In this document: positions 1-7,155 of the stretch, in pieces
Numbering within the stretch: the first letter of the stretch is position 1
Layout: every line of letters begins with the position of its first letter
Assembly (NCBI GenBank): GCA_964602655.1
Contig: CAZRSF010000085.1
Location: forward strand, 1-26,699
Reading direction: 5' to 3'
DNA length: 26,699 bases
Origin: Moduliflexus sp964602655
GTDB lineage: Bacteria > Moduliflexota > Moduliflexia > Moduliflexales > Moduliflexaceae
Made by a program: the position numbers and the translations under genes
The notes under the pieces: generated by a model
The model's input: the letters and a program-made list of their open reading frames with translations, nothing else
The model's database searches: none
What the model was told of the DNA's origin: nothing

Positions 1-411
1 CTGCGCCCAGCCGGTGATGCCCGGTTTCACGTCATGCCGCCGCATCTGCTCCGGCGTATAGCGTTCCAAATATTGCATCAGCAGAGGGCGCGGCCCCACC
101 AGGCTCATGTCCCCTTTCAGCACGTTCCACAGTTCTGGCAATTCGTCGAATGATGTGGAACGGAGAAATCTGCCGAGCGCTGTCAGCCGTTCGCTGTCTG
201 GCAGCAGTTTTCCCTCTGCATCTGTCGCATTTGTCATAGTACGGAATTTGTACATCATAAACGGCCTGCCATGCAAGCCCGGGCGCTGCTGACAAAATAA
301 GACCGGATATCCTAATCGCCAGCGAATCACGACAGCAAGAACGGACAGAATCGGCAATAAGACAACGCAGGCCAGAAGCGTTAATGCAACATCTACCGCA
401 CGTTTTACCAT
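1..411 (-). CDS. Undecaprenyl-phosphate sugar phosphotransferase (bacterial sugar transferase), 3' end beyond window
   Basis: Reading leftward from ATG at 411, the frame is open to the window edge and gives about 137 residues of a bacterial sugar transferase (PF02397). One hydrophobic segment (about residues 6-27) is followed by the family blocks QQRPG, MYKFRTM, SFDELPELWNVLKGDMS, LVGPRPL and KPGITGWAQ. Family knowledge: such enzymes move a sugar-1-phosphate from a nucleotide sugar to undecaprenyl phosphate at the inner membrane, the first step of repeat-unit assembly. The N-terminus is short (PglC/WcaJ-core type), without the four extra membrane spans of long WbaP-like enzymes. The start overlaps the stop of the upstream glycosyltransferase by 7 bp, so it is probably translationally coupled. 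The remaining C-terminus lies outside the window. Confidence 0.93.
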   Translation of the reverse strand, partial: MVKRAVDVALTLLACVVLLPILSVLAVVIRWRLGYPVLFCQQRPGLHGRPFMMYKFRTMTNATDAEGKLLPDSERLTALGRFLRSTSFDELPELWNVLKGDMSLVGPRPLLMQYLERYTPEQMRRHDVKPGITGWAQ

Positions 412-1568
412 GTATCCATACGATGATGATATTTGGCAAGAATATTTTGATAACTTGTCAATACATCTTGCGCATTTTTTCGAATATCCATTAAGGCCTT
501 TACATGCGCCTGTCCTTTTAGAGCCAATTCTTTTGCATGTTCCTGGTTTGCAAGCGCCTCAAGGATCGCGTCTGCTAATCGAGGCGGATCAGCGACCGGC
601 ACAAGCCATCCCGTTTGCCCCGGAATAACCACATCGGGAAACCCGCCGGTATTCGTGGCAATCGTCGGAACAGCAGATAATAAAGACTCTCCAGCGCCGC
701 CAACATTTTCAGAATGCGACGGATGGACAACAACATTTAAATCCGGGTATAACGCGGCCACATCAGATCGCGTGCCTAAAAACACGGCAGCGTCGCCCAA
801 ACGTTGTTTTCCGTAAGCGCGAACCTGAGATTCATACGCCGTTGCGCGATTCCATGCTCCACCGATAAATATCCCCTTAATCTCAGGATAGGTGCGGCGG
901 CAAATCGCAAGCGCATCAATCAAATCTTCATGCCCTTTCAAGCCGCGCTGTTGTCCGAGATACCGTTTGGGGGCATACATATACGCGACCATGCCTACCA
1001 AAGGCACTGCGGACGACACGCCAAGTTCAGTCCGAAGTTTGCCCGGAGTTTGCCCCGCGAGAAAACGATCTGTGTCAATGCCGTAATAAGAAAGAAAGAT
1101 CCGATTATCCGCAATGCCAGACACCCGATAGCGTTGACACGTCCATTGACAACTTCCAATCCAAAAATCGTTTGCGCCTGCAATGGATAGCTCGACGCCT
1201 CGAAACAATGAGTGTTCAAGATGAAGCGGCCCCGGCACTTGAAACACTCTTGGCGTTGGATGCGTTTTGCCTAATGCAAGACGCATCGTTAATGTTGTTC
1301 CGACAAAATGGCTGTGAATTACATCAGGAGCGACTTCGATGACCAATTTTCGAAATTTCCGACATAATTCAGGAAACCGATACGGCTGACGAATAGGAAA
1401 GTCTGTTTGCATGACATGCGTTGTGATGCCAGCCTCTTTATATCGAGGAACCAACGGACCATCAGGCAGTGCAACATGGGTTTCAACCCCGGACTTGACA
1501 AGTTCGGCCATCTGGCGTAACGCCCAGGTCGCGCCGACCGCAGTTTTCACAAGATGCAATGCTTTCAT
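405..1568 (-). CDS. GT4-family glycosyltransferase
   Basis: This encodes 387 residues of a GT-B fold glycosyltransferase. The N-terminal Rossmann domain starts KALHLVKTAVGATWALRQMAEL and has the DVIHSHF strand. The C-terminal Glycos_transf_1 domain has the donor-binding stretch HPSHSENVGGAGES (about residues 278-291) followed by VPTIATNTGGFPDVV and GQTGWLVP. The spacing between the two glutamates is one residue shorter than the textbook EX7E, which I read as a subfamily trait. I chose ATG at 1568 over an in-frame ATG at 1592 because it overlaps the upstream stop as ATGA, a coupling signature, and directly precedes the conserved N-terminal strand. It probably adds one sugar of the surface polysaccharide repeat unit at the cytoplasmic membrane face. 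Donor and acceptor cannot be told from sequence. Confidence 0.92.
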   Translation of the reverse strand: MKALHLVKTAVGATWALRQMAELVKSGVETHVALPDGPLVPRYKEAGITTHVMQTDFPIRQPYRFPELCRKFRKLVIEVAPDVIHSHFVGTTLTMRLALGKTHPTPRVFQVPGPLHLEHSLFRGVELSIAGANDFWIGSCQWTCQRYRVSGIADNRIFLSYYGIDTDRFLAGQTPGKLRTELGVSSAVPLVGMVAYMYAPKRYLGQQRGLKGHEDLIDALAICRRTYPEIKGIFIGGAWNRATAYESQVRAYGKQRLGDAAVFLGTRSDVAALYPDLNVVVHPSHSENVGGAGESLLSAVPTIATNTGGFPDVVIPGQTGWLVPVADPPRLADAILEALANQEHAKELALKGQAHVKALMDIRKNAQDVLTSYQNILAKYHHRMDTW

Positions 1569-2833
1569 GCACGTTCCTTTGCCTGTATCCATGTCTCAGT
1601 TATCTCTTTAAGATGCTGATAAAAATCGCGCCGCCGCGCCTGAAGAATTTCTGCGCGATATTCTTTCGCTTTTTCAAGATTCCGAGCGGACATGCGCGTC
1701 ATGCGTTCGGGGTTGTCCAGTACATCCATAATTTTCTGCGCAAGCGCGTCAACGTCATTTGGCGGCACCATATCTTCATCAGGAAGTAATTCAGGAATCC
1801 CTCCGACGGTTGAACCGATACACGGCAATCCTCGCGCCATCGCCTCAATCATGGCGCGCGGCAATCCTTCTGTTCGAGATGGCATGACAAAAATATCCGC
1901 CATCTCCAATTGCTCTCGGATCCTCTGTCCTGCAGGAATTTCACCGAGAAATTCTATATATGCTCCAAGCTCAAGTTTTTGGACAAGTGTTTCCAATTCC
2001 TCGCGATGCTTGCCATCGCCAAGCAACCGCAATCGAATATTCCATCCCTTTGCTCGACATCTCCCGACAGTTTCGATTAAGATGTCATGGCCTTTATAGA
2101 ATTGCGCCATTGAACCAACATGAATCAATATGAATTCACATTGAGCAGCATATCTGCGTGGAATTTGAACAAACCCTTCTTCAGGTAATTCAATGCTTGA
2201 AAAATGGGTTGTATACGTTCGTACAGGTTGAGAAATCGAGTCCTGTGACAACTCTGTAGCTGCACCGAAAAACATCCTATTCTTTGTTCCAGCGGGGTAT
2301 CTCTGCTGGAGATAACTTTCGGTCACGTACGCCACGGCAGAGGCATGCGCGCATTGCCGTTTTAATTGGCGCGAAAACCACCATCGAAAAAACGGGCGGA
2401 GCGGATGCGTGACAGCGCCGGGCGCAAATACATCATACGGATCCCCTAACACCTCTAAGCCATACGGATGTCCCGTTCTGTGTAATTTCGGTTCAAGACG
2501 GGCGGCAAGCTGCGAGCCGACCCGCATAATGACTGCATCATATTGCATATCAATACTATTAATTTTTAGCCTGATATCCTTCGCGTTTGCCAGATATTGC
2601 AACGGCCCGATATAATGGGGAATATTGATGAATGATACCGCCGGGCCATCAGCCCGCTTCCAATTTCCCGGAATATCATGAGCGGCATGTTCTTTGATTC
2701 GCGCAATAACGCGAACCTGATCAAAGACCTCAAGATAACGCGTCCAGAAGGCATAATCGAATGTTGTCTGCGTCCACACCGCGCCGTCAGGATCGCTATC
2801 AAAACGATATTCAAGTGATACGATAAGAGACAT
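1565..2833 (-). CDS. GT4-family glycosyltransferase
   Basis: This 422-residue protein has GT-B architecture. The C-terminal half shows IHVGSMAQFYKGHDILIET (start of the Glycos_transf_1 domain), RLLGDGKHREELE, then FVMPSRTEGLPRAMIEAMA (about residues 312-330) with a canonical EX7E pair, and GLPCIGSTVGGIPELL. The N-terminal half is less conserved, as expected for the acceptor-binding domain. The stop overlaps the next gene as ATGA, and the upstream polymerase gene ends only 5 bp before the start, so this sits inside one transcription unit. It probably adds another sugar to the lipid-linked repeat unit. It differs clearly in sequence from the neighbouring glycosyltransferase, suggesting distinct linkages. 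Specificity is unknown. Confidence 0.92.
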   Translation of the reverse strand: MSLIVSLEYRFDSDPDGAVWTQTTFDYAFWTRYLEVFDQVRVIARIKEHAAHDIPGNWKRADGPAVSFINIPHYIGPLQYLANAKDIRLKINSIDMQYDAVIMRVGSQLAARLEPKLHRTGHPYGLEVLGDPYDVFAPGAVTHPLRPFFRWWFSRQLKRQCAHASAVAYVTESYLQQRYPAGTKNRMFFGAATELSQDSISQPVRTYTTHFSSIELPEEGFVQIPRRYAAQCEFILIHVGSMAQFYKGHDILIETVGRCRAKGWNIRLRLLGDGKHREELETLVQKLELGAYIEFLGEIPAGQRIREQLEMADIFVMPSRTEGLPRAMIEAMARGLPCIGSTVGGIPELLPDEDMVPPNDVDALAQKIMDVLDNPERMTRMSARNLEKAKEYRAEILQARRRDFYQHLKEITETWIQAKERA

Positions 2834-2838
2834 GTTGT

Positions 2839-4263
2839 TTATCTTATTTTGGTAATTTTAGAACTGAAGAAGATCACGAAAAACGGGACTGCTCCCTTAT
2901 GAATTATAAAAAATATTGCATTATCAAAATCTAACGTTAAAAGGATAAAACAAAAATTTACCAGCATTGGTAATAATAGATAACGAGTATCATCAGATTC
3001 CCACATATTCGGGAAATTCCGTATCATTTTGACAATCAGCCCCCAGATTGCAAACATTAAAGGTATCCCCCAAAAGCCAAAATTCAACATGGCTTCGCCT
3101 GCTAAACCATAAATATTAGAGGCCGTGGAGAAGTCTAAATTATAACTATTTACTCCACGTAACGCAATTGTTCCTTCCTTGACTTTTGTTGGAGGGCGTT
3201 CAGGCCAGAGAGAATGTGGGATTAGAATTGCAATTGCCCCTATATATGTCCGCCCATATGCGTATTTATAATCACTTTCAGAAATATTAAGTCTATATAG
3301 AATAAATGCCTGCACGTCAGAGCGGCCAAGGTCCCCCAATAATGCTGTTAGCATTGTCCGCCCTGAACGCTCTTCAAATTCCGTTCGTCTGTCGAACTCT
3401 TGAAAAAGTTGAAACGCTTCGGAGCCTAAACTTTTATAAAAACCATAGATATACATGAATCCAATAAAAACAGGCAAGCCGAAATAAATAATTTTTCGGG
3501 GAATTGAACGAATCCAATAATGGGTGATACCAATAATCCAAAAAATTCCCCAGATTGTATTGCTCCGGCTCCCGCGCAGCCCTCCGAAGAATATTCTTAA
3601 TACGATAATAATGCATAATGCAATCCCCAAAACCCACCAAGAAGTAACATTTTTTTTTCTGGCATAATATGCGAATCCAATAAAAAGTATGATCGGGAAA
3701 CTTTCCGAGATCATAAAAAGCCACCCTTTCCCGATAAATGCCTCGCTTCCCTGTTCAAACGATGAGATATATCCCTGTATCCCACCAAATCCTTGATATA
3801 CTAAAAGCTGCATCACAAAAGTTACCAGCAATGCCACACTAAATATTAGTGGGGCTCGCTGATGATGAAACTGCCAAATATATCGCGTCTTGTTTATTTT
3901 TATATTTTTGCTTCTGACAACACGATAGACTAAGAGACCTATACAATTCAATATTGCCATATAGCCAAGCCATGGACGCCAATCAGGCGGAGGTGTAATA
4001 TATTTCATCCAAGAATCTTGATATACGTGAAGAAGTGGGGCGATAAAGAAAAAATGAACACCTAATACGCCAATCACGCCAATAGGATCAAAGATATCCA
4101 GGCGCGCTCGTACCCAATCTATTGCATCCATGCTGATCAAAATGCCACACAATCCGACAGGAAGAATAAACCAGTGAAAACATTGAGCAGAGTTTATTAA
4201 AAATCCTATAAGCGTTAACATCGTGATTTGAAAAGCAATAAAAAGGCTTGGTGCTCGTTTCAC
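2839..4263 (-). CDS. Wzy-like polysaccharide repeat-unit polymerase (multi-pass membrane protein)
   Basis: This 474-residue, strongly hydrophobic protein has about 11-13 predicted membrane segments, with phenylalanine- and isoleucine-rich helices (for example IIYFGLPVFIGFMYIYGFYK). The larger soluble loop (about residues 285-345) contains FDRRTEFEERSGRTMLTALLGDLGR and a PHSLWPERPP stretch typical of O-antigen/oligosaccharide polymerases. The start codon is GTG at 4263 with a GAGGA element about 10 nt upstream. Polymerases of this type join flipped repeat units on the periplasmic face; the class is assigned mainly from topology and operon position because the family is poorly conserved. The gene is clearly AT-richer than the accessory genes to its right, as wzy genes often are. 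It follows the flippase and precedes two glycosyltransferases. Confidence 0.82.
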   Translation of the reverse strand: MKRAPSLFIAFQITMLTLIGFLINSAQCFHWFILPVGLCGILISMDAIDWVRARLDIFDPIGVIGVLGVHFFFIAPLLHVYQDSWMKYITPPPDWRPWLGYMAILNCIGLLVYRVVRSKNIKINKTRYIWQFHHQRAPLIFSVALLVTFVMQLLVYQGFGGIQGYISSFEQGSEAFIGKGWLFMISESFPIILFIGFAYYARKKNVTSWWVLGIALCIIIVLRIFFGGLRGSRSNTIWGIFWIIGITHYWIRSIPRKIIYFGLPVFIGFMYIYGFYKSLGSEAFQLFQEFDRRTEFEERSGRTMLTALLGDLGRSDVQAFILYRLNISESDYKYAYGRTYIGAIAILIPHSLWPERPPTKVKEGTIALRGVNSYNLDFSTASNIYGLAGEAMLNFGFWGIPLMFAIWGLIVKMIRNFPNMWESDDTRYLLLPMLVNFCFILLTLDFDNAIFFIIHKGAVPFFVIFFSSKITKIR

Positions 4264-4520
4264 AAATTAGAATCCTCAGCGTAAAATTGCTACTGTCCCT
4301 ATTAAGGAATTGCAATCGAACTCGGTTCTCTTCTTCAACAAGAGTATGGTAGTGGGTCAAATCCGTTGACATGATAATTTTTCACAATCACGCAAACATG
4401 TCTGACGAATTTTCAAACACATCGTTGTCGAAAAGCCTCATCACGGCACGTCAAAGCGATGATGTTTCTTATTGCCGGCTTGAGCCTATTTATCAGCATT
4501 TTGAACGATCATCAACGGAT
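4264..4520. other. Non-coding gap between flippase and polymerase with an imperfect inverted repeat
   Basis: I see no convincing gene in these 257 bases. A 24-bp imperfect inverted repeat (about 20 of 24 positions) has one arm at 4346-4369 and the other at 4512-4535, the latter covering the last codons and stop of the flippase. Its best-conserved core is AAATCCGTTGA and its complement (4359-4369 and 4512-4522). It could fold the leader of the polymerase message into a long-range stem or be a scar of a local inverted duplication. Open frames here lack codon-level or motif support. Confidence 0.4.
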
Positions 4521-5855
4521 TTAGCCTACTACCACGTCATTCACGATAACGCAATTCATCTCTACTCGCCGACACAAGACAAACAAACTGCCTAAAATCT
4601 GCAATACGGCGATTATCAAAATTGAAAAACTTGCTCCTTTTAATCCATAAACAGGAATCAACCATACGCTGACCAAAAACATACAAACAGCAGAGAAGAT
4701 TGATAAATATAATTGAGACATAAAAGAGCGCGTAGCCGTCAACGCATAATTGATTAATGAGACAAGATTGATAATGATTGCTGCTATCATCAACAGCAAA
4801 AATATCTGGTGATATTGTGCATAAAGAGGCGCGTATAAGATCGTCAAAATCCTTTCTCCCGCAATTGCGACAAACAACGTTCCGCCAATACCGATAATAA
4901 TGCTCACCGCACAGACGCCCATCAATAAACGATAAAAGCGCCCACGTTGTTTTTCAATATATGCGACTGCCATTTTATGAATAATCGACTGTCCTAACGC
5001 ATTGACTATAATATTTTCAGCCACCATGACATAGGAAAGCGCAGAGAAAATACCTAACTGCTCGATACCAAGTTTCGCTTCGATAATATAACGAGGAATG
5101 TTAATATTTAAAGAAGTCAATAATGCAATCACCCCCATTGGAAGAGAAAAACGGATTAATTGTGTTAAAATTGCGACATTAAATCGCGGCGCGCATGTGC
5201 AGAATGTCATTGTTGAAGATAGATGGCATAATTCTTTTTTTCCATTGCCAATATCGTACCACCAAAGATGTCCTCCCCAAAACAAGGCCATACAGCCAAC
5301 TGCCAAAGAAAGATTTTGTGACTGCGATAAAATCAAAACGATTAATAGAACAGTTAATATTCCTCGAACAATTTGGGATTTTGCGATCTTATCCATACGT
5401 TCATGCTGTTGAAATAATCCCCAAAAAATATCACTGAATGCTTCAAATCCTTTGGATACTCCAATTAAAATAATAATAAGGCGCGTATATGAAGAATAAT
5501 TCGGTACCATTACCACTATAAAAAGTAAGAAAATTCCTACCACTGTTGTAAAAATTCGTACACCAAAATAGTCAGCAAACGAATGATTTTGTTTCGTATC
5601 GGTTGCCAAAATTGAACGTAATTGGAGATTCGTAAATTGAATAATTGGAGCAGTAATAGAAAGCCCTAACGTAAATAACCCAACCATTTCAACAGAACCA
5701 AACTTGCTCAATACTACAAGTATCCCCCATTGGCAGGCGGCATAGGTAACATTTCCAACTAATGCCCACGAAAAATTTTTTCGGAGCGATACTGGCGGCG
5801 CAACTTGCTTCGATTCAATCGGTTGTTGAGAGGAATCGTGAGAATTTTTTGTCAT
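4521..5855 (-). CDS. Wzx-type oligosaccharide flippase (MATE/MOP superfamily)
   Basis: This 444-residue polytopic protein has about 12-14 membrane spans and the usual MOP-flippase start: a short charged cytoplasmic tail, then NFSWALVGNVTYAACQWGIL, then a loop and GLFTLGLSITAPIIQF. Later segments such as GIEQLGIFSALSYVMVAENI and IPVYGLKGASFSILI match the Polysacc_synt family pattern. Known role: moving undecaprenyl-diphosphate-linked repeat units across the inner membrane for a Wzy polymerase. It is the first intact gene of the leftward polysaccharide operon. No strong Shine-Dalgarno precedes ATG at 5855. A decayed reading frame runs into the start codon from the right. The gene is AT-rich compared with its right-hand neighbours. 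Confidence 0.88.
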   Translation of the reverse strand: MTKNSHDSSQQPIESKQVAPPVSLRKNFSWALVGNVTYAACQWGILVVLSKFGSVEMVGLFTLGLSITAPIIQFTNLQLRSILATDTKQNHSFADYFGVRIFTTVVGIFLLFIVVMVPNYSSYTRLIIILIGVSKGFEAFSDIFWGLFQQHERMDKIAKSQIVRGILTVLLIVLILSQSQNLSLAVGCMALFWGGHLWWYDIGNGKKELCHLSSTMTFCTCAPRFNVAILTQLIRFSLPMGVIALLTSLNINIPRYIIEAKLGIEQLGIFSALSYVMVAENIIVNALGQSIIHKMAVAYIEKQRGRFYRLLMGVCAVSIIIGIGGTLFVAIAGERILTILYAPLYAQYHQIFLLLMIAAIIINLVSLINYALTATRSFMSQLYLSIFSAVCMFLVSVWLIPVYGLKGASFSILIIAVLQILGSLFVLCRRVEMNCVIVNDVVVG

Positions 5856-6046
5856 GGCGATACTAAATGATCCGAATTATGCCTCTCTCGGCGTTCTCTA
5901 TTATGTGTTGCATACACTTCCACGAATCGCTGCCATTTTTTACAGCATCGCGTTCCCGGCGTTTCAGCCTCTTGAAGGGCGCGACGCACGGCGTTTCAGT
6001 CAGTAAATTCCGGATAATCCCAAAACACGGCGTGTAGATCATTCAT
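5852..6046 (-). pseudogene. Decayed small tryptophan-rich partner protein (in-frame TGA)
   Basis: An ATG at 6046 overlaps the preceding stop (ATGA) and starts a frame reading MNDLHAVFWDYPEFTD, then a TGA at 5998-5996. The same frame then stays open with NAVRRALQEAETPGT and WQRFVEVY until a stop at the flippase start codon. The opening FWDY block, the following acidic stretch and an RFVE helix resemble the start of the intact small protein at 7155 (LWDY, then ...RMLERLAWYD). I infer the N-terminal third of a second small partner protein, broken by a point nonsense mutation and truncated at the flippase. UGA is used as a true stop by several neighbouring genes, so readthrough is unlikely. Confidence 0.5.
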
Positions 6047-6188
6047 TCTTCGATCTTTTTCCTCAATATCACGACACATTCATAGCCATCGCCAAAACAT
6101 TCCGGTTCAGGATGGCCGGCAGCCAGCATCGGCTTGATCACGTTTTCATGCATCACCATATCGGTGAGAGAATGATACGCACGATGCG
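6043..6188 (-). pseudogene. C-terminal remnant of an AlbA_2/HATPase-type regulator-like protein
   Basis: In a frame different from the upstream nucleotidyltransferase, this stretch reads THRAYHSLTDMVMHENVI, then PMLAAGHPEPECFGDGYE and CVVILRKKIEE, then TGA. The pattern 'AG-PEPE-(F/C)---G-----V-L-RK' is typical, from family knowledge, of the last 25 residues of AlbA_2 plus HATPase_c_4 proteins. The rest of such a protein is missing. It is followed through an ATGA overlap by a decayed small protein, which repeats the gene order of the intact module just to the right. The first internal ATG is at 6159, so a 38-residue peptide could be made, but I consider it debris. The family link rests on a short motif. 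Confidence 0.45.
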
Positions 6189-6893
6189 TTACGGCCTGTT
6201 CTCGCGTCCGTGTAAAATATCGGTGGCAATCTGAATCAGGTCTTGTGTAAAACGCTCCGCCGTGACAGGGATGCTCCATTTCACTGTCGTCACCGCATCT
6301 TTTGGAAATGATGTCAGAATCTCGTACACCACCACAGGATCGATCCCCGCTTCTTTCGTCCTGGCCTCTTCCAGAATTGTCATCCAATCAAACGCGCAAT
6401 GTTTGGCAAGCACCCACAGGTCCGCAACATCTTTGGCTTCGAATCGAAACAGCGCAGTGATCTTATTGGAAAGCATGTTCTGCCAGCTATCTATCCGCCC
6501 CAACACGGCATGTTCTTCGAATCCGCCATAATGCATCGCGACATCATTCACAGCATCAATTTTTAAGGTCACTTCTTCCTGACCAATTGATTTGCATACA
6601 AAGAATTGCGTAAAATTCTCGGAGGTCTTGACCCGCTGATAGTCAATTGAAAACTTAAGAGCAGCTTGTGCCGCCTCCAATTGGTGAAATAACTCCTGTA
6701 CATATTCGGGATACCGCGCGTCCTGATTCACGAACAGATCAAGATCGTCAGAGTAGCGGTGGTGAAAATAGCCCCGGCTGAGCGCGGTACCACCGGTGAG
6801 ATAGAAGGGTATGCCGAATTTTTTCACGATATTCAGGACTCCATCCTGCAAGGGATACAGGTTCTCCATGTAATATTTTTCGGACAAATTCAT
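6189..6893 (-). CDS. AbiEii/AbiGii-type nucleotidyltransferase (toxin-like)
   Basis: This encodes 234 residues. The N-terminal nucleotidyltransferase core shows LTGGTALSRGYFHHR-YSDDLDLF (GG at 34-35, DDLD at 49-52), the hG[G/S]-X-DxD signature of the AbiEii/MNT fold. The KIDAVNDVA strand near residues 112-120 fits the third acidic position, and SNKITALFRFEAKDVADLW matches the helical K-x4-R-x-KD-x-DLxD block of AbiEii-like proteins. Family knowledge: AbiEii toxins transfer nucleotides, for example to tRNA, in abortive-infection or toxin-antitoxin systems. Starts at 6893 or 6869 are both possible. Either way the gene overlaps the upstream small protein by more than 120 bp. It is the third gene of an AlbA/small protein/NTase set. 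No classical AbiEi antitoxin is visible. The activity is inferred. Confidence 0.8.
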   Translation of the reverse strand: MNLSEKYYMENLYPLQDGVLNIVKKFGIPFYLTGGTALSRGYFHHRYSDDLDLFVNQDARYPEYVQELFHQLEAAQAALKFSIDYQRVKTSENFTQFFVCKSIGQEEVTLKIDAVNDVAMHYGGFEEHAVLGRIDSWQNMLSNKITALFRFEAKDVADLWVLAKHCAFDWMTILEEARTKEAGIDPVVVYEILTSFPKDAVTTVKWSIPVTAERFTQDLIQIATDILHGRENRP

Positions 6894-7155
6894 AGCGCTC
6901 CTGTAAGGATTTTATATGAATCTTGCCAATCAGGTCTTGACTCAGCAGTCTGGTCAATTCATCCATCCCAAACAGCCTGACCAAATCATACCAGGCAAGA
7001 CGCTCAAGCATGCGAATTAACGCGCGTTCTCTGGTAAACCAGCCCACTCGCTCTCGGCGTCCGGTCGCGACTTCGAAAAATTCATCGGGATCGATCTGGT
7101 AATCCCACAAAATCGGGACCAACATGTGCTGAATCTCTGATTTTTCCATATTCAT
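6748..7155 (-). CDS. Small tryptophan-rich protein, candidate antitoxin or partner of the AbiEii-like enzyme
   Basis: The frame encodes up to 135 residues starting MNMEKSEIQHMLVPILWDYQ. Blocks that look conserved are PILWDYQIDPDEFF, FTRERALIRMLERLAWYDLV and LQERYEFVRKILHG. I recall similar small proteins preceding nucleotidyltransferase genes in many environmental genomes, but cannot name a described family with certainty. The start overlaps the AlbA-type gene's stop as ATGA, so the two are coupled. The last 48 codons overlap the nucleotidyltransferase gene in another frame. Family-like sequence seems to end near residue 100 (about 6860), so the tail may be a run-on produced by loss of an earlier stop. 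No helix-turn-helix is obvious. An antitoxin role is suggested by position only. Confidence 0.68.
   Translation of the reverse strand: MNMEKSEIQHMLVPILWDYQIDPDEFFEVATGRRERVGWFTRERALIRMLERLAWYDLVRLFGMDELTRLLSQDLIGKIHIKSLQERYEFVRKILHGEPVSLAGWSPEYREKIRHTLLSHRWYRAQPGLFSPPLL

Noticed and set aside
4371..4595. 74-codon rightward frame in the flippase-polymerase gap
   Set aside because: It overlaps the flippase 3' end on the opposite strand and shows no family pattern.
5996..6046. UGA recoding (glycine or selenocysteine) in the small FWDY frame
   Set aside because: Several intact neighbours end in TGA, including ATGA-coupled genes, and no SECIS-like hairpin follows. A nonsense mutation in decaying sequence is simpler.
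6189..6893. CD-NTase (cGAMP synthase) as a source for the possible cGAMP-type riboswitch ligand
   Set aside because: The motifs fit AbiEii/MNT transferases, not CD-NTases or DncV, so no cGAMP synthase is visible in the window.
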